Shown in pieces: positions 43,208 to 54,922 of a stretch of DNA of 64,000 bases. The stretch is from Hysterangium stoloniferum (Eukaryota; Basidiomycota; Agaricomycetes; Hysterangiales; Hysterangiaceae). Under the pieces are notes generated by a model. That model worked only from the letters and a program-made list of their open reading frames with translations, made no database searches and had not been told where the DNA came from. The DNA is taken from NCBI GenBank assembly GCA_015178975.1, contig WHVD01000235.1:1-64000 (forward strand). The letters are read 5' to 3'. The number at the start of each line of letters is the position of its first letter. Within the stretch, counting starts at the first letter, position 1. Both the position numbers and the translations under genes were made by a program.

Positions 43208-44079
43208 GATTTCAAAGTGGCACACATGCTGCATGACTTGCAAAATAATTCGACGTTCTTGGTTAATGATGGCCACCACACATTGGTTTGCAAATATGTG
43301 GCAGTTTTCCTTGCTCCTAGATGCGCCAAGATGGAATGGGCGTGCAAGATAACAATTTCCCACACTTGTCAATTCCCAATGGTAATATCAGGGTGCAAAG
43401 CAGTTTGATGCCATCCAGATTTAAAAACAGAAAACCATCCTGCGACGTAAAGCCCTTATACTCCTGCGGCGTTGCCCATATCCTAGAGAAGAAAACATCT
43501 GATCCATACTGTCATTGTAGGGCTTCTGGGATGTCCAATCCTGAGTGGCCCTCCAATGGAATTTCCGCTAGTGGATAATCTGAGGGCAACCCAGGTAACC
43601 CGCCCTCCATTGTCACTTGTGAAGATTGCCATTCAACGTAATCTTGATGACCAGACATATCTGGTGTTTTGCCCCTCTCCCCTTGTGATGGATGCTCCAG
43701 GGGTGATCCAGATAACTTACTATGACCCTTGTGTGTGTTTTCGGTCATCTGTCCTGATCCTTCGTGTTTGAGTGGCCAACCTTTCTGACTGTCTTGGTGT
43801 GTCCTCCAATGCTAACACTGTGGACCCTGCTGTATACAGTGGTGTTGACACACTGTTGAAGCCAGGTACCCCTGAAATGTAGTGCACCCCCCGTGTATCC
43901 TCTTCCATCCCTGGAATGTCAGCTACGTACTCTGATTCAGCCCTAATAGTACCCAAGGGCTCATTGCTATACATTCTTGATAGTGCATTGGCAAAAGTAT
44001 CCGACTTTCTGGGAATATAGTGGATCTCGAAGTTGAACTCATTTAGAAGATCCAGCCAACATGTCTGTCTAGGAGACAA
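43177..44079 (-). pseudogene. Ty3 RNase H end and integrase zinc domain (part 1)
   Basis: ORF 44079-43720 continues RNase H (SPRQTCWLDLLNEFNFEIHYIPRKSDTFANALSR, the HxxxN region of Ty3 RNase H). ORF 43365-43208 carries the integrase HHCC domain (ILAHLGARKTATYLQ...WWPSLTKNVELFCKSCSMC) up to the solo LTR. Linker sequence between them has stops. Confidence 0.8.
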
Positions 44080-44127
44080 GTTCTTCTGTGTAAGTATATA
44101 TTCTATCCCCTTATGGTCAGTACAGAT

Positions 44128-45216
44128 TCAAAATTTTACCCCCAACAGTTGTGAGCAAAATCGTTTCAATGATTCCATGATAGCCAACAACTCCTGTTCA
44201 TGAACAGGATAGTTCTGTTGAGCCGAGTTGAACTTCCCTGACCAGAATGACACTACTGCAGCAGTGCTAAGATCTTCACTTTGACTGAGAATGCCACTTG
44301 CTCCTGTTAAACAAGCATCTGTCACCAAGTTAATGGTTTGGTGACCTGGTGAGTAGTCCAATGCAATTTGATAGCTGTCACGATGGCCCTGAACAATACA
44401 CTTGATATCTTCGAAAGCATGCTGCTCAGTAGCCCCCTACCACCACTGCCTGTTTACTCCTGTCTGGGCTGCTAAAATAGCCATTGTGATTCAAACTCCC
44501 TCACAGTTGTTAGCAAGATATCCTACAGCCCCCAAAAATCCAGCCAGAAGTTGCTTATTCGTAGGAATCTTCCAGTTGGCCACTGTGTCAACTTTATGTG
44601 TGTCCATTTATATACCTTTATCGTTAATCACATGCCCTAAAACCTGTAACTCTGAAGCAAACAAGTGCATCTTGTTGACAGCCAGATATAATTTTTCCCA
44701 ATGGAGCACTGTAAACACAGTGTGTAGATGCTTCACATGATCACTGATAGAGTCAGAATATACAACAATATCATCCAAGTATACATCCATGAAAACACCG
44801 ATATACAGCGCAAATATGTGGTTCATCAATGTCTGGTAAGTAGAAGGACCATTGCAATCCCTGATTTGTAATGTTAAACTTTCCATAGTGCCATCCAGAG
44901 AGGTGAACAATGTCTGGTGAACATGCTCGGGAACCACTTGGATCTGCTCATAAGCATCCTTCCCATCTATCAAACTCCAATACTTATGATGCACAACATT
45001 TCGTAGAATGGCTTCAATATCTGGCAAGGGGGTAGCCAGCTTATATGTGTTAGCATTCTGCTCATGCTTATCCACTACAGTGCATATCCACAAAGTGCCA
45101 TCAGCTTTTGGAGGTTTAGGAATAATGAGCATAGGGCATGTATTTGTTCCCGTGGCAACCCTCCACCTCCCATTCTTGATATATGTGGTTTTCTTTTCAT
45201 GCCATAGCTTCCTCAT
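44128..45216 (-). pseudogene. Ty3 reverse transcriptase and RNase H core
   Basis: ORF 45216-44608 has NTCPMLIIPKPPKADGTLWICTVVD, LIDGKDAYEQIQV and the intact catalytic box VYLDDIVVYSD. ORF 44361-44128 has the RNase H start (LVTDACLTGASGILSQ) and HEQELLAIMESLKRF. A stop-containing gap (44607-44362) separates the two. Unlike the other Ty3 element, the reverse transcriptase active site is unaltered here. Confidence 0.9.
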
Positions 45217-45243
45217 TGCTTCGGGACATTTGGATGGTCTCCA

Positions 45244-45831
45244 TTAGTAAGCTTTGGCATCGTCAATGATTGGAATGGTATGATTAACAGCCCATAATGG
45301 AGGCAATGCTGTTGATGCAGTGTCTGGGTCAAGGTCAGCTGCTTCAGCATGTAAATCTGCCCTTAACCTCTCTAACTCATCATCAAAAATTTCCGCCACT
45401 GCAGAATGGAGAGTCTCAATGGTATCTCCTTCCATAGGGAGTGGTAGAGGTGACCCAATGTTGACCCTTGTAGGATTCAGCCCCATCATAACTTGATGTT
45501 GAAATATGAATAGAGTCCCTAATATCAAGTCGTATGAATCAAGGTTAGCAACATCAAAATGCCGAGTACAATTGATGTTCTGATATGAAAACTGAGCAGT
45601 TGCTGAATAATTGATTTTTGACCATGATCTGTGAACAGCAAGCTGGATAGTAAGTGGTTTTACTAGTGGATCCTTGACTACCTGCAGCTGATAGACTAGC
45701 ATCGTTGACATGAAGTCTGCAAGTGATCCACTATCAATTAAAGCTTTCACTGGTCGTTCATTAATAAATGCCTCAATGACCACAGGTTTTGGCATGCAAC
45801 AAGTAAAGTCTTTGGTTGCATTGAAGTACAC
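45244..45831 (-). pseudogene. Ty3 aspartic protease (second element)
   Basis: The retropepsin motif ALIDSGSLADFMS near residue 30 and YDLILGTLFIFQHQV near residue 105 bracket a typical protease domain. An acidic linker to reverse transcriptase follows. It is open for 195 codons but starts mid-protein. The gag frame before it is broken. Confidence 0.8.
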
Positions 45832-46039
45832 TGGACCATTTCAACCCCTTCATTTTGCAAGTGACTCTTCTTCCTATTTCCTAACATCTTTTTCTTAGGC
45901 ATATGAGCAGCATTGACAAACATGACTGCCCCTGACAAGTCCTCTGGGATTTCTTACCTGGCCACAATATGTGGCACTGTCCATTCGTCATGTTGGAGAT
46001 GGTCTTTTGTAACCAGGTAAGTTACTGATAACTCCCAGT

Positions 46040-48577
46040 CATGAATATGATACAATCCTGCAGAGAATCAGATGATAAATTGCTGTTGCTTCACTCCATT
46101 TGCATCATTAAAGACACTTGTCTTATAGTAGACTTGGAAATGGAGTTTGAGAAGATTGCACATTGCCTCTTGACAATACCTTCGAAGTGCAGGCATATCA
46201 TCAGAGAAACCAGGTATGTGTTCCTCATAGACAGCTTTATTTTATCATCCATGTCCTCATTCAGCCTGAACACCGACCAGGGCATAAAAAGAGGTAGGTC
46301 ATTGTGGTTCTCGTCCCATATCTGAAGTCTCAACTCTTCTGGATGTACCCTAAACTGGACATCAGGATTAATCCCCTCCTGCAGTGCTTCTTCTGGTGGA
46401 AAGTACTCCTTCAGAGCTTTGAGAAGATGCTGTGCTGGACTAGTTCCATCTGACCTCGGTGGCTCCTCATCCTCCATTGTTTCCCATTGAGTAGCCCCCC
46501 CTGCCATTGGGATAGCAGTGCTAATGACTTGCACCATTTCCCAGTGACCACTAAAGAGGGCTTGTTTTGTAATTGCCATGTATAAATGGGGCTGTAAGCG
46601 GTCCACAATTTCATACACCCAATGCATACCATCAAAAGATACCTGAAACCGCTCTGTGTGTCACATTCCTGCTGACATGGACTCAATTCACGAAAAATAT
46701 GTACAACAACGCTGTTGTATAATCCTTGCAACTGTCACACGGTCTGCGCAGTCATCAGTGAGCTTTTTCCCTAACAATTCTGGGTCATTCACGATGCTTT
46801 GAGTAACAGTAAACCCTGGTTCCCTACATTCAACTTTGCCAATATGAAGAGGGTCCCCACATATGATGTTGTCCCTCACCCGAAAGTCTTTGACTGAATA
46901 GGACACCTCAAACTGTGTCAGTGGATTTTGACCCTCAGTGATTGCAGTATCAGGCCCAAAGTATTCTGTGATTGCCCTCTGCAGCCAGGCAGTATAAATT
47001 CGATCATGTAAGTTATTGAACTCCTGTTGTCTCTCCTCATCCCTAATCACGAATGAGGCCATATGTAGTTGTAACTCTGCCCGCTCTTTCTTTCTTTCCA
47101 AGTTGGTAAGTCGTTTACTCAGACAGTTCCAGCAGACATGGTTACCCTTTTTTTCGATGCTGACACAAACTTCCCACAGGGGCAGTTGCGGGATTCGTGA
47201 CCCTCATTCTTGCAGGAGAAACATCGCCCCTCTGCTTGAAGTTGATTCATCTCGCTCCGACTTAATTTAGGATGTGGTTCAAGAGTGGTACTTCCCGATC
47301 CAGATGTTTTGGACTGGTAATTTTTCGCCCCTTGACTATCAGCTTTCTGCCCCATCTGACTCACTAGGTCCTTCTTTCGGGGCCATATCTGAGGCGATCT
47401 GGATGATGTGTTTTCCCTTCTCCCTTTTTCTGTGATCTGAAATTCTTGTGCTGCCTCAAATCGGGTAGCAGTTTTGATGAGTTTCTTCCATGATGTACAT
47501 ATTGTCAGGATTGAGTCCATTATCTAACCATTTCTCTTTAATATAGTCAAATGCCCCATCCCACATGATTTACTTTAGTTGTCACTCATGGATGTCAGGA
47601 AACCTCCTCACATTATTTTTGACATCTTGCACAAAATCATGAAAACATTTTCTACCCTGCCTGGCGGACGTAAGTTGCTTTCAAAGATGCACCTTATAAT
47701 CAGCAGGAAAACAATAATTGAATAGACCATCATACACAGCCTTCAAAGTCCACTTCCATTTGCTCAAAGCTACATGCTTCATATAGGAGCTTGCCTTTCC
47801 ATCGAGGAAGTATATAATCAATTTAACCACCCACTTGCAATCTAACCCATTAATCTCTGCCCAGAGATCATATGCATAGATGAAGGCTTCAAGAATGTCA
47901 AGTTCAGCTATGCCATTATATATCACAGTCTGCTTCATTTTAACTCCAGCTAACAGTTTTTTAGTCTGTTTAGCATCAGCCTTTGACTGTCTGTGCTTTT
48001 CGTGTCTTATTCATGTAGAGCTCGGTGAGTTTTTCTTTCCATGCTTCTTCTTCCTTGTTTCAGAATGGCTCCCAGGAACATCTTCTGACCCCGATCCTGA
48101 ATCAGGTGAGTCTGTGCTCCTTCTACTGATTTCCAAATCAGTGGAAATACTACTGGATGAATCATCTGATCAATCACTACTAGATGGGCTACTTGAATCG
48201 GATGGTGGTCCGAACTTCCCTTGCCCTCCTACTGCAAAGTACCCACCCTCCGGCACTTGTGAAGACTCCCATACATAATGGCTAGTAACTTTCTTGGGCT
48301 TCTACTCTTTTTGTGGCTGACTATTCCACATTTCACTCCCTTTGTGCAGGTTCTTTAAGGGACGTTCGCCTTCCATTCTTCCTTTCCCTTTGTTGGATGG
48401 CATCGGCAACTCCTTTTTAGATCCATCTGCATTTGCAGGTTCTAACATAGAAGATGTGGTTTCGGTTGTCATAGGTGCGTTTTCCTCCACCTTAACCAAC
48501 ACTGGGAAAGATAGCTTGCGACGGTCTGCTGCTGAGGACAATTCGGGGCGAGCTGAGTTTAAGGTTGTGCACGTCAA
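46040..48577 (-). pseudogene. Ty3 gag (second element), fragmented
   Basis: Minus-strand frames at 48577-48302, 47938-47681, 47520-47119, 47101-46688 and 46627-46091 cover gag. 47938-47681 looks like the capsid start (FIYAYDLWAEINGLDCKWVVKLIIYFLDGKA). 47520-47119 holds a CCHC zinc knuckle (CFSCKNEGHESRNC). The frames downstream of the knuckle (47101-46091) resemble no protease and may be an extra linker domain. Confidence 0.65.
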
Positions 48578-49089
48578 ATTGTTGTTTTTTAATATTTATT
48601 ATTGTATGTGGTGTATCCTACTTTACTTCACAAATTAGTTCAACCTCTCGAGGTAACTGTGCTGAGTTTAAATTCGTATTTATTCGCTTGATTCAAATAC
48701 ACTTATCCTGTTGGAATGTCAACCTGACCGAAGTAAAGAGACCGAGTTTCAATCCATTTTGTGCAACGCACTCTAACTGAAATTGTCACGTACCGCTCAC
48801 TTATGTGGAGTTTGTCTTTCGCGCTCGCGTGCCTCTAGATACAGTCCTTTCCTATGTGAGATGATGAGACAATTCTCGAAGCTGTACGCTCAGCATTTAA
48901 TTCTGACAATACAATTCAGACCGACGACCATCCCTTCTTCACACTCCCTCACATATCAATCATCACCCGACTTCAACATTTATACATCCCGCTTCGACCC
49001 GCGCAACCTCGATGCTATTCTTCTTATTTTACGTTACGTACAGCATATCAAAACATCCCTGCCCACGGTGTACTGTGTTTTTGATTGAC
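48578..49089. other. No gene recognised; start of a CpG-rich segment
   Basis: The Ty3 element ends near 48577 without an LTR. From about 48740 the sequence becomes richer in CpG and less repetitive. No supported coding region is seen before 49090. Confidence 0.5.
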
Positions 49090-49447
49090 CAACCGCGACG
49101 TTTGGTAAGGTGTTCGGCGTCGGCTTGCGAGGTAATGTTAGGTCGAATCTAGAGCTGGGGCATGTTCCGTCTGAACGGCCTGATTCTGTAGCTGCATCGC
49201 TCCTATCAGGTCTTTGTATCGGTCTTGGCATAACGGGCAGCCCGGAGACTATTGACGTCCTTATAGATGAACTCGGACTCGCGAGTGATGGGACGGCGAG
49301 GAGCGAGGCAGCCACGACACAACCCGCTGGTACATGCTTGTAGCTACTAGGCGGTTATGACCAGGTGTACCTGCGTTCGAATAACCTGGACAATATCCTC
49401 TATTCGTTGAAGAAGTTGAACATTTCCGAGGCAGATACCCCCTTCTG
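49090..49447 (+). pseudogene. Unrecognised coding fragment with one in-frame TAG
   Basis: One frame runs from just after the TGA at 49087 to the TGA at 49445-49447, with a single TAG at 49341-49343. It encodes ERPDSVAASLLSGLCIGLGI, SPETIDVLIDELGLASDG and, past the TAG, GGYDQVYLRSNNLDNILYSL. Composition and codon use look like a real protein end, possibly a helical repeat. No good ATG starts it, so upstream exons are missing or unrecognised. I do not know the family. Confidence 0.45.
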
Positions 49448-49984
49448 AAGGTACATATTCCCTTTCGTCTGCCGCCTTCTCGAATTGATAGCTAATAAAT
49501 GTACTGCAGTTTGCTATCGCTAATATTGAAAATTATCTCGCGACATGACCTCAGTAGCGATGAAATTGTTGCGGAGACTAGCCCCGCATGGAATTTATGG
49601 AACGAGGCGGGACTCGGAAGCTGGGGTTTATTGGATAGCGACAGCGGATCTGGTATTTCACAGGAACAAATAATTAATTAAATATCAATTCGTGCTATGT
49701 CTTTCAAAACCCGAATAAGCTTGTCACTACATTGGTATAATTTTCAATTCCCTGCCAGAGCCTTACTGTAAATATCCCCGGACCGAACAGACCTAATCCC
49801 TTTTAGATTAGCCCCCCCATGTAATAGGAAATTTTTCTGAAAAGGGCCGGTAACCCTGTGGCAGGCTGTATTTCAACAATGTTCAAACTGACATATTCGT
49901 GGTCATATTACATCAGGATTGGTATTCAACAAATACTAGGATTTACAATCGAGTTTCATACGGGTATGCAGGTATCTTGCATCA
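49448..49984. other. Spacer between two coding relics
   Basis: CpG-containing, moderately AT-rich sequence with no supported gene. A short frame at 49499-49681 (MYCSLLSLILKIIS...) has weak protein character only. Confidence 0.4.
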
Positions 49985-51590
49985 CTAGCGAAATGGGTCA
50001 TCTGAGATCGGATCAGCGCCACCTTCACAACACTCAGTCTTCGGAGCCATAGGCTGTGTGGGAGGAGGAGTTGATAGATCGCGCTGCACACGGTCACCAT
50101 GCTGATTCCAACCACTGTTCTGTAACGCAGTCGTTAATTCTGATTCCATCCAGTCTGAGCACTCCAAGGCAGATAGTTTCTCCAGGAACTCCCCCGCACG
50201 GAGTGCAGAAAGAATGATTTTATTATCCACTGGCTTACCGAGGACTACAGATTTGACATCCGATGATCCTTCCTTCTCGAAGAGTTGTTTATATTGAGCA
50301 ATTTCTGTTGCTTTCGGCGGATTTTCGTATCGTACTGCAAACGTTACCGCCAATGCTCCGATTAACTCCCTCAACGGGACATTAAATAAACGAGAAACTT
50401 GGAAGGGGTCGGAGAAGCACACTTCCACTTTCTTCCTATCTCCTGCTTTCGCAGCTCCGTCAGGGTCCAGATAATGATGGTCAAAAGCGGCATGGAGCAT
50501 GTCGGTGAGCGCACTCTTGAAAAAGCCTTGCTTGGTATATCTCAAGGCAATCCAGAGGAGGACGTAGAAGAAGGATTCCAAGTCATCAGCACGGTCGGGG
50601 ATCGCTGGTAGCTGCCCGGGGGTGGGAACCACCAGCAAACGAGCAGCCATGAATTGCCAGGTACCCTGTCCATGGAAGAAACAGAGAGAAGGGAATCACA
50701 AAACGTCAAACGGGAATTCAAAAGAATTTTTAATAGGATCGGGACAGTAGGGGAGGAGGTACTCACAGTCCTTTCAGTGTGCGCTTGTCTTTGATGTATT
50801 TGATTAAGCATTTTGCAGAGATCCCAGTCAATTAACAATCCACCACCTGTGGCAGTGATGAGAATATTGCCTGAGCTGATATCTCGGTGAAAATTTTCAG
50901 CCTTGTCATAAGCGTCCCCATGGGCTGTTGAAAGGGAATCAACGCCAATTCTGTTAAGAGACTGATATACGTACCTACGATGGCGTCTCTTACTGCAGTC
51001 ACCATCTCCTTTGTATCCCTAAAATCGCTTAGAGACCTCCCGATTTCGTTCAAAACGAGTCGATAGTGCTGCAATCGCCTGAATGGTGAAGGACGTTTTA
51101 CCATTGATGAATCCTGCGTCTTGGTACACTGCTGTAAAACATCACATCCCTCCTTGCACGTGCAGATATTCCTGACCCCATGTTTCTTCAACTGCTCATA
51201 TATCATGTGTTCGGGGCTTTGCGTGGCGGAAACGATCCTCCATGTGTCCTTGAGAAGTACCAGCTTCCCAGTTTCGATACAGTAGGCCTTGAAGACACGG
51301 GTCGAGCGGCCGAGGGGGATCCCACAGCCATGTAGGTGGGACAATAAAATACGTAAGTATGGCCTCTTGGATCAAGTTGAACATGAAACAGTCGGCCATG
51401 GTCTTCGAGATTGAGGACCTTTTGGCCTTTGCCGCGGCAGGGTGGTTGGGTGGAAATTCTCTGGCGGTAGTATCGACGCCACGTGCAGCAGGGCTCGCGT
51501 GATTAAACCGCCAGAAGAACTGAAGGATTTGAGAGACGGACTTTTTCCGTCACGATAGCGCCACTCCTATCGCCCTAAGATACATAGTTC
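49985..51590 (-). pseudogene. FunK1-type fungal protein kinase, 5'-truncated with frameshifts
   Basis: Three exons are read on the minus strand: about 51590-50975, 50924-50767 and 50665-49985. Introns 50925-50974 (GTACGT...CAACAG) and 50666-50766 (GTGAGT...GGACAG) restore the kinase core exactly. The core has LLKDTWR, RLVLNEIGRSL, FHRDISSGNIL (catalytic HRD), LLIDWDLCK (DFG equivalent) and GTWQFMAARLL, then DDLESFFYVLLWIA. FunK1 kinases are expanded in mushroom-forming fungi; their substrates are largely unknown. The first exon needs three one-base corrections (near 51525, 51430 and a C5 run near 51317) to keep FFWRFNHASPAARGVDTT and GRSTRVFKAY in one frame. Homology stops at about 51585, so the N-terminus is lost. 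The catalytic half is intact. Confidence 0.85.
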
Positions 51591-52079
51591 CGTACAGTAG
51601 CTTAGTACTACCAACCCCTTTTGTTCACGTCCATCGTCTACCAGCCTTTACCCACCTTGCGTCAACAATAAGAGCGATATTGTGCATCTTTACCGTATAG
51701 TCTCCGTGAAAGGAAATACAGTAGATAACGATAATTTATACGATCGGGAACTGGGTACATGAGTGCGTTATGATATCTTTGCGTATGAGTGGGTAGCTTA
51801 GCCCAACCCTATTCATTATGAAGTTATGCATTGTGACATTATCCACTGTATTAAATAAAAATACTTGATTTGGTAACACACATTTACTGCAAAGTGTTTG
51901 GATTTATTGGTATATGTTGCAAGCCGTTGAGGCGTCCGACGCTGACGGTCTTGCTGTGCTCTTTGTTTGGGGTATACTATCTTACCAGGTGGATATTCTA
52001 TTTACTTGAGGGACAAATAGGCTAGGTAGTATAGAACTCTACAAGGGGCTTTGTCTCCCCCCAAGTTTGAACTTCTATA
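51591..52079. other. No gene seen
   Basis: Sequence between the kinase relic and the tRNA-headed array. It is CpG-containing but has no supported coding frame. No missing 5' kinase exon could be found here. Confidence 0.5.
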
Positions 52080-52596
52080 TAGCTCTGCATAAACATGGTT
52101 AGTACTTAATGGCTATCCGTAATTCTTAAACATATTTCACATGCTTGGTAAAAGAAATATATACCTGCTTCAATGGGAACTCCTGGTAGAAAGGAGTCAG
52201 TGATTTAATGGGATAAAAAGATTGCTTCAGGCAGGAATCGAAACCGCAAGACTAATGGTGTTAGAGTAAACTGCAAGCCAGGGAACCACAGTATGAGACT
52301 CTCTATGTAGGTACTAAGTAACTTAGATAGAGTGGTGTAGAATAAACCAGTGATATAGCTGGGCTTCCAGTTGAGGTTTCTACCCCTCAACTGGACTAAC
52401 TATATACTGTACTACATGGTCTGTGCACCTGTCTGTAGGACTATCTGCTCAGGAACTATCTAATAAGTAACTATCACATGATGTGAACCAGTTGAATCTA
52501 TACAGACACAAAATGAGATATGAGGTCATAGCTAATTGTATATACACATATTCTAACAAATGGTCCCATCATGGGAGGAGCAACTATTCAAGTCTA
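52080..52596 (-). repeat. tRNA-headed repeat array, minus-strand copy (right-hand part)
   Basis: On the minus strand it shows the 3' half of the second-type tRNA-like head (GCGGTTTCGATTCCTGCCTG, 52225-52245) and the body (ATCCCATTAAATCA, TATATATTTC, TTAAGAATTACGGATAGCC) down to about 52080. The head is split by a 300-bp LTR and, farther 5', by a MITE at 52597. It continues at 55072 beyond the nested elements. Confidence 0.65.
52259..52558 (-). mobile_element. Solo LTR (300 bp), TSD AATGG
   Basis: It begins TGTTAGAGTAAACTGC, ends ACATATTCTAACA, and is flanked by AATGG at 52254-52258 and 52559-52563. It is the same family as 60356-60671 in opposite orientation, sharing GGCTTGCAGTTTACTC and the AGTTGAGG...CCTCAACT inverted pair. 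It lies inside the tRNA-like head. Confidence 0.9.
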
Positions 52597-53224
52597 CATC
52601 AGGGATTTGGGAATGTCTACACCCATTATATAGACTTCCTAGATCTATAGAAAGCTTTAATACTGACTAGTAAATAGGGATCTCGCAAAAGTAGTGTGTC
52701 TAGCCGTGTCTAGCTGAGCTAGCTCTCCTACATGGCTCTAGACAATATAGTAGCGCTGTGCACCGTGCCAGTACACTGACAGTTCATACGGTGCCATATG
52801 ATGGTCACAGTACCTGTACCATTGGTCATCATGGTTGGGTTTCAACAGCACAGTAGATGGTATGGGTGGCACCGTCTTGCACCGTATAGGTACAGCTGTA
52901 AAGCGGCATGTATGGCACTGTACGGCATGCTTAATCAGTAAATAATCATGTCATTGACCTTATCAACATTTCATCTCCAAGGCTCAGTCGGTGGTTTCAG
53001 TGTCCACTGATAGGCTATCACCTCCAGCAGGACTATCACTAGGGTGTCGCTTCCTACAAAGGGCCCCTTCAAGTGACAAACTACATGCACATTTCACTTG
53101 TGTCTCTTGGCTGTTGCCCTGTTTGCCCACTTCAACCTCATTCCCAATTTCACCTATTGGTGGTGTCAAATGTGCAACATGCTCAATTTAACTCAGCCCT
53201 ACCCCTCTATTTCAAATCTTTCAA

Positions 53225-53964
53225 ATGATTACTATGGTTTCATCATGGCTGAAATCATTCCACAGCACCACCACTCAGATGTCTGTGACAAAGGCACCAA
53301 TGCTCTCAACCACCCTTGCCATATTTCATGGTCTTCAAGATGATATCAAGACAATCCTTTGCAGTTTGGCAATGAATGTGTCTCCCATCATCCAAAAAGG
53401 GTCTTCTTGATGCTCATGAGAAGCTCAGTGAGTATTATTACAAGTATGATGAATCTCCATTTTATACTTGGGCTGCATGTACATCATTTTATCATTCCTG
53501 TCAATGCTAGCTAACTAATCTACTCAGTACTTGATCTGAGGATATCATATGATGGTATGAAGCTTGACTATCAGAGCGACCCACTACTCTTGCCATACCT
53601 TGAGTCATCCAAGGACGAGCTGGAGGAGTACTTCAAACTTCCACTGGAAGACTTTGAGACCTGCAATCCTATTCATTGGTGGATGGGCCGGCATGCTCAG
53701 TTCCCAAATCTCTTCTGGCTTGCTCACAATATTCTCTGTATTCCAGGTGTGTCCATAATCCAACAATTCATTGTGATAGGTGATGAACATTACATGTCAG
53801 GGTCTGCAGTTGCCATTGAACACATTTTCTCTGGGGGCCCCAATACCATTTCACTGTGCCGCGCAAGTCTCCATCCCAAGACAATCAAAGTCCTTATTCT
53901 GGTGAAGAAGAAGCTTCATTTGGCGTGTGCTCAGAGTGCAGCAGCATTGCAGAGTAGTAGTTAA
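53225..53964 (+). pseudogene. hAT transposase C-terminal part
   Basis: Pieces FHGLQDDIKTILCSL and, in another frame, GLLDAHEKLSEYYYKYDESPFYTWA (about 53400-53475) precede ORF 53557-53964. That ORF carries the hAT dimerisation region: YFKLPLEDFETCNPIHWWMGRHAQFPNLFWLAHNIL, then AVAIEHIFSGGPNTISL and LHPKTIKVLILVKKKL. The usual VER-FS motif is IEHIFS here, and an extra segment (FIVIGDEHYMSG) looks like retained intron sequence. The N-terminal half is missing. Confidence 0.85.
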
Positions 53965-54060
53965 TATGCTTTGCTAGTCCTATCTGAATTTCTTTGGTGC
54001 TGTATTGTTCCATTCACCGTCAGACAGCTGTCTGGGCACCCGTGCCGTACTGTTGAGCAA

Positions 54061-54922
54061 TGTTAGGATACACACACAGGCCAGGTTTCCAGAGAAACCC
54101 GCGGGATATCCGGTAGGACTTGGCTTCAGCTTATAGGCTGCGCCCTCGCTAGATCGTGTTGTCCAATTTCAAACGGATGGGCGGGGGTCCCGGGGAGTCT
54201 GGGTGGGGTTCGTGGGTCGTAGGTCGTAAGTCGGAGGTCGTGGGTTGTAAGTCGGGGGTCGTGGGTTGTAAGTCGGGGTCGTGGGTCGTGAGCCGAGTTG
54301 GTTGAGAGAGGTAGATGTGCCGGAGCCCGTGGGCTCCGACTAGTGCGAGCGATGTGAATCGAGTAAGGTTTTAGAATGGAAAATATTATTAGATTACTGG
54401 GGGGAATCTAAGCTAATTTTCTGACTGGATTGTATGTACAACATCTGCCAGTTTATATAGACCATGGAGTGAATGACATACCAAATCCAGTAATGGCGAA
54501 ACGAAACTAACTAAACATGAAACGGGAATAGTAAACACCAAATTGGTGTTAGGAATGGAACGGAATGGAGTGGAGTCCGAATCATGACAAAGCATAACCC
54601 ATAACGGGAAACGGAGCGGGAGCGGAGTCCTATGTAAATCGTGACAGGTCATTTGACTAAAACGGGAACGGGGCTCGATTAGAGCGGTGACGGGATTCTA
54701 AGCGGGGACCGGTGACTGATGCGTGGGACGAAGACAGACATAGACAGAGACGGAGTCCGGGGAAAGTCCAGTGACTGATGTGTCGTAATGAGGTCGAATG
54801 TAACGAGTCTTGACGTAACGGAGTCTGGGCGGGAAATCCTATAAACAGACAATTGGTGCTTGTAGCGCATGGGGGCATGCAGGTTAGTGCCCGGAGTCCA
54901 GTGGGATTGTCCGGTCGTAACA
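54061..54922 (-). mobile_element. Solo LTR (862 bp), TSD AGCAA
   Basis: On the plus strand it begins TGTTAGGATACACACAC, ends GTCCGGTCGTAACA, and is flanked by AGCAA at 54056-54060 and 54923-54927. It is the reverse-orientation relative of 37713-38552, including the GTCGTGGGTTGTAAGTCG-type tandem stretch (54196-54300) and the minus-strand promoter-like TATATAAACTGG. It is inserted in the hAT element's right end. Confidence 0.92.

Larger units (their letters stand above)
39394..48577 (-). mobile_element. Second Ty3/gypsy element (about 9.2 kb), 5' end truncated
   Basis: The minus-strand order from the right is gag with a zinc knuckle (48577-46040), protease (45831-45244), reverse transcriptase (45216-44608), RNase H (44361-44128) and integrase (43750-39737, split by a solo LTR). 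A putative 3' LTR lies at 39394-39687. No 5' LTR is found beyond 48577. A diverged second piece of the same family lies at 58380-59990. Frames are broken between domains. CpG is scarce compared with the neighbouring kinase region, as expected for long-silenced copies. Confidence 0.85.
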
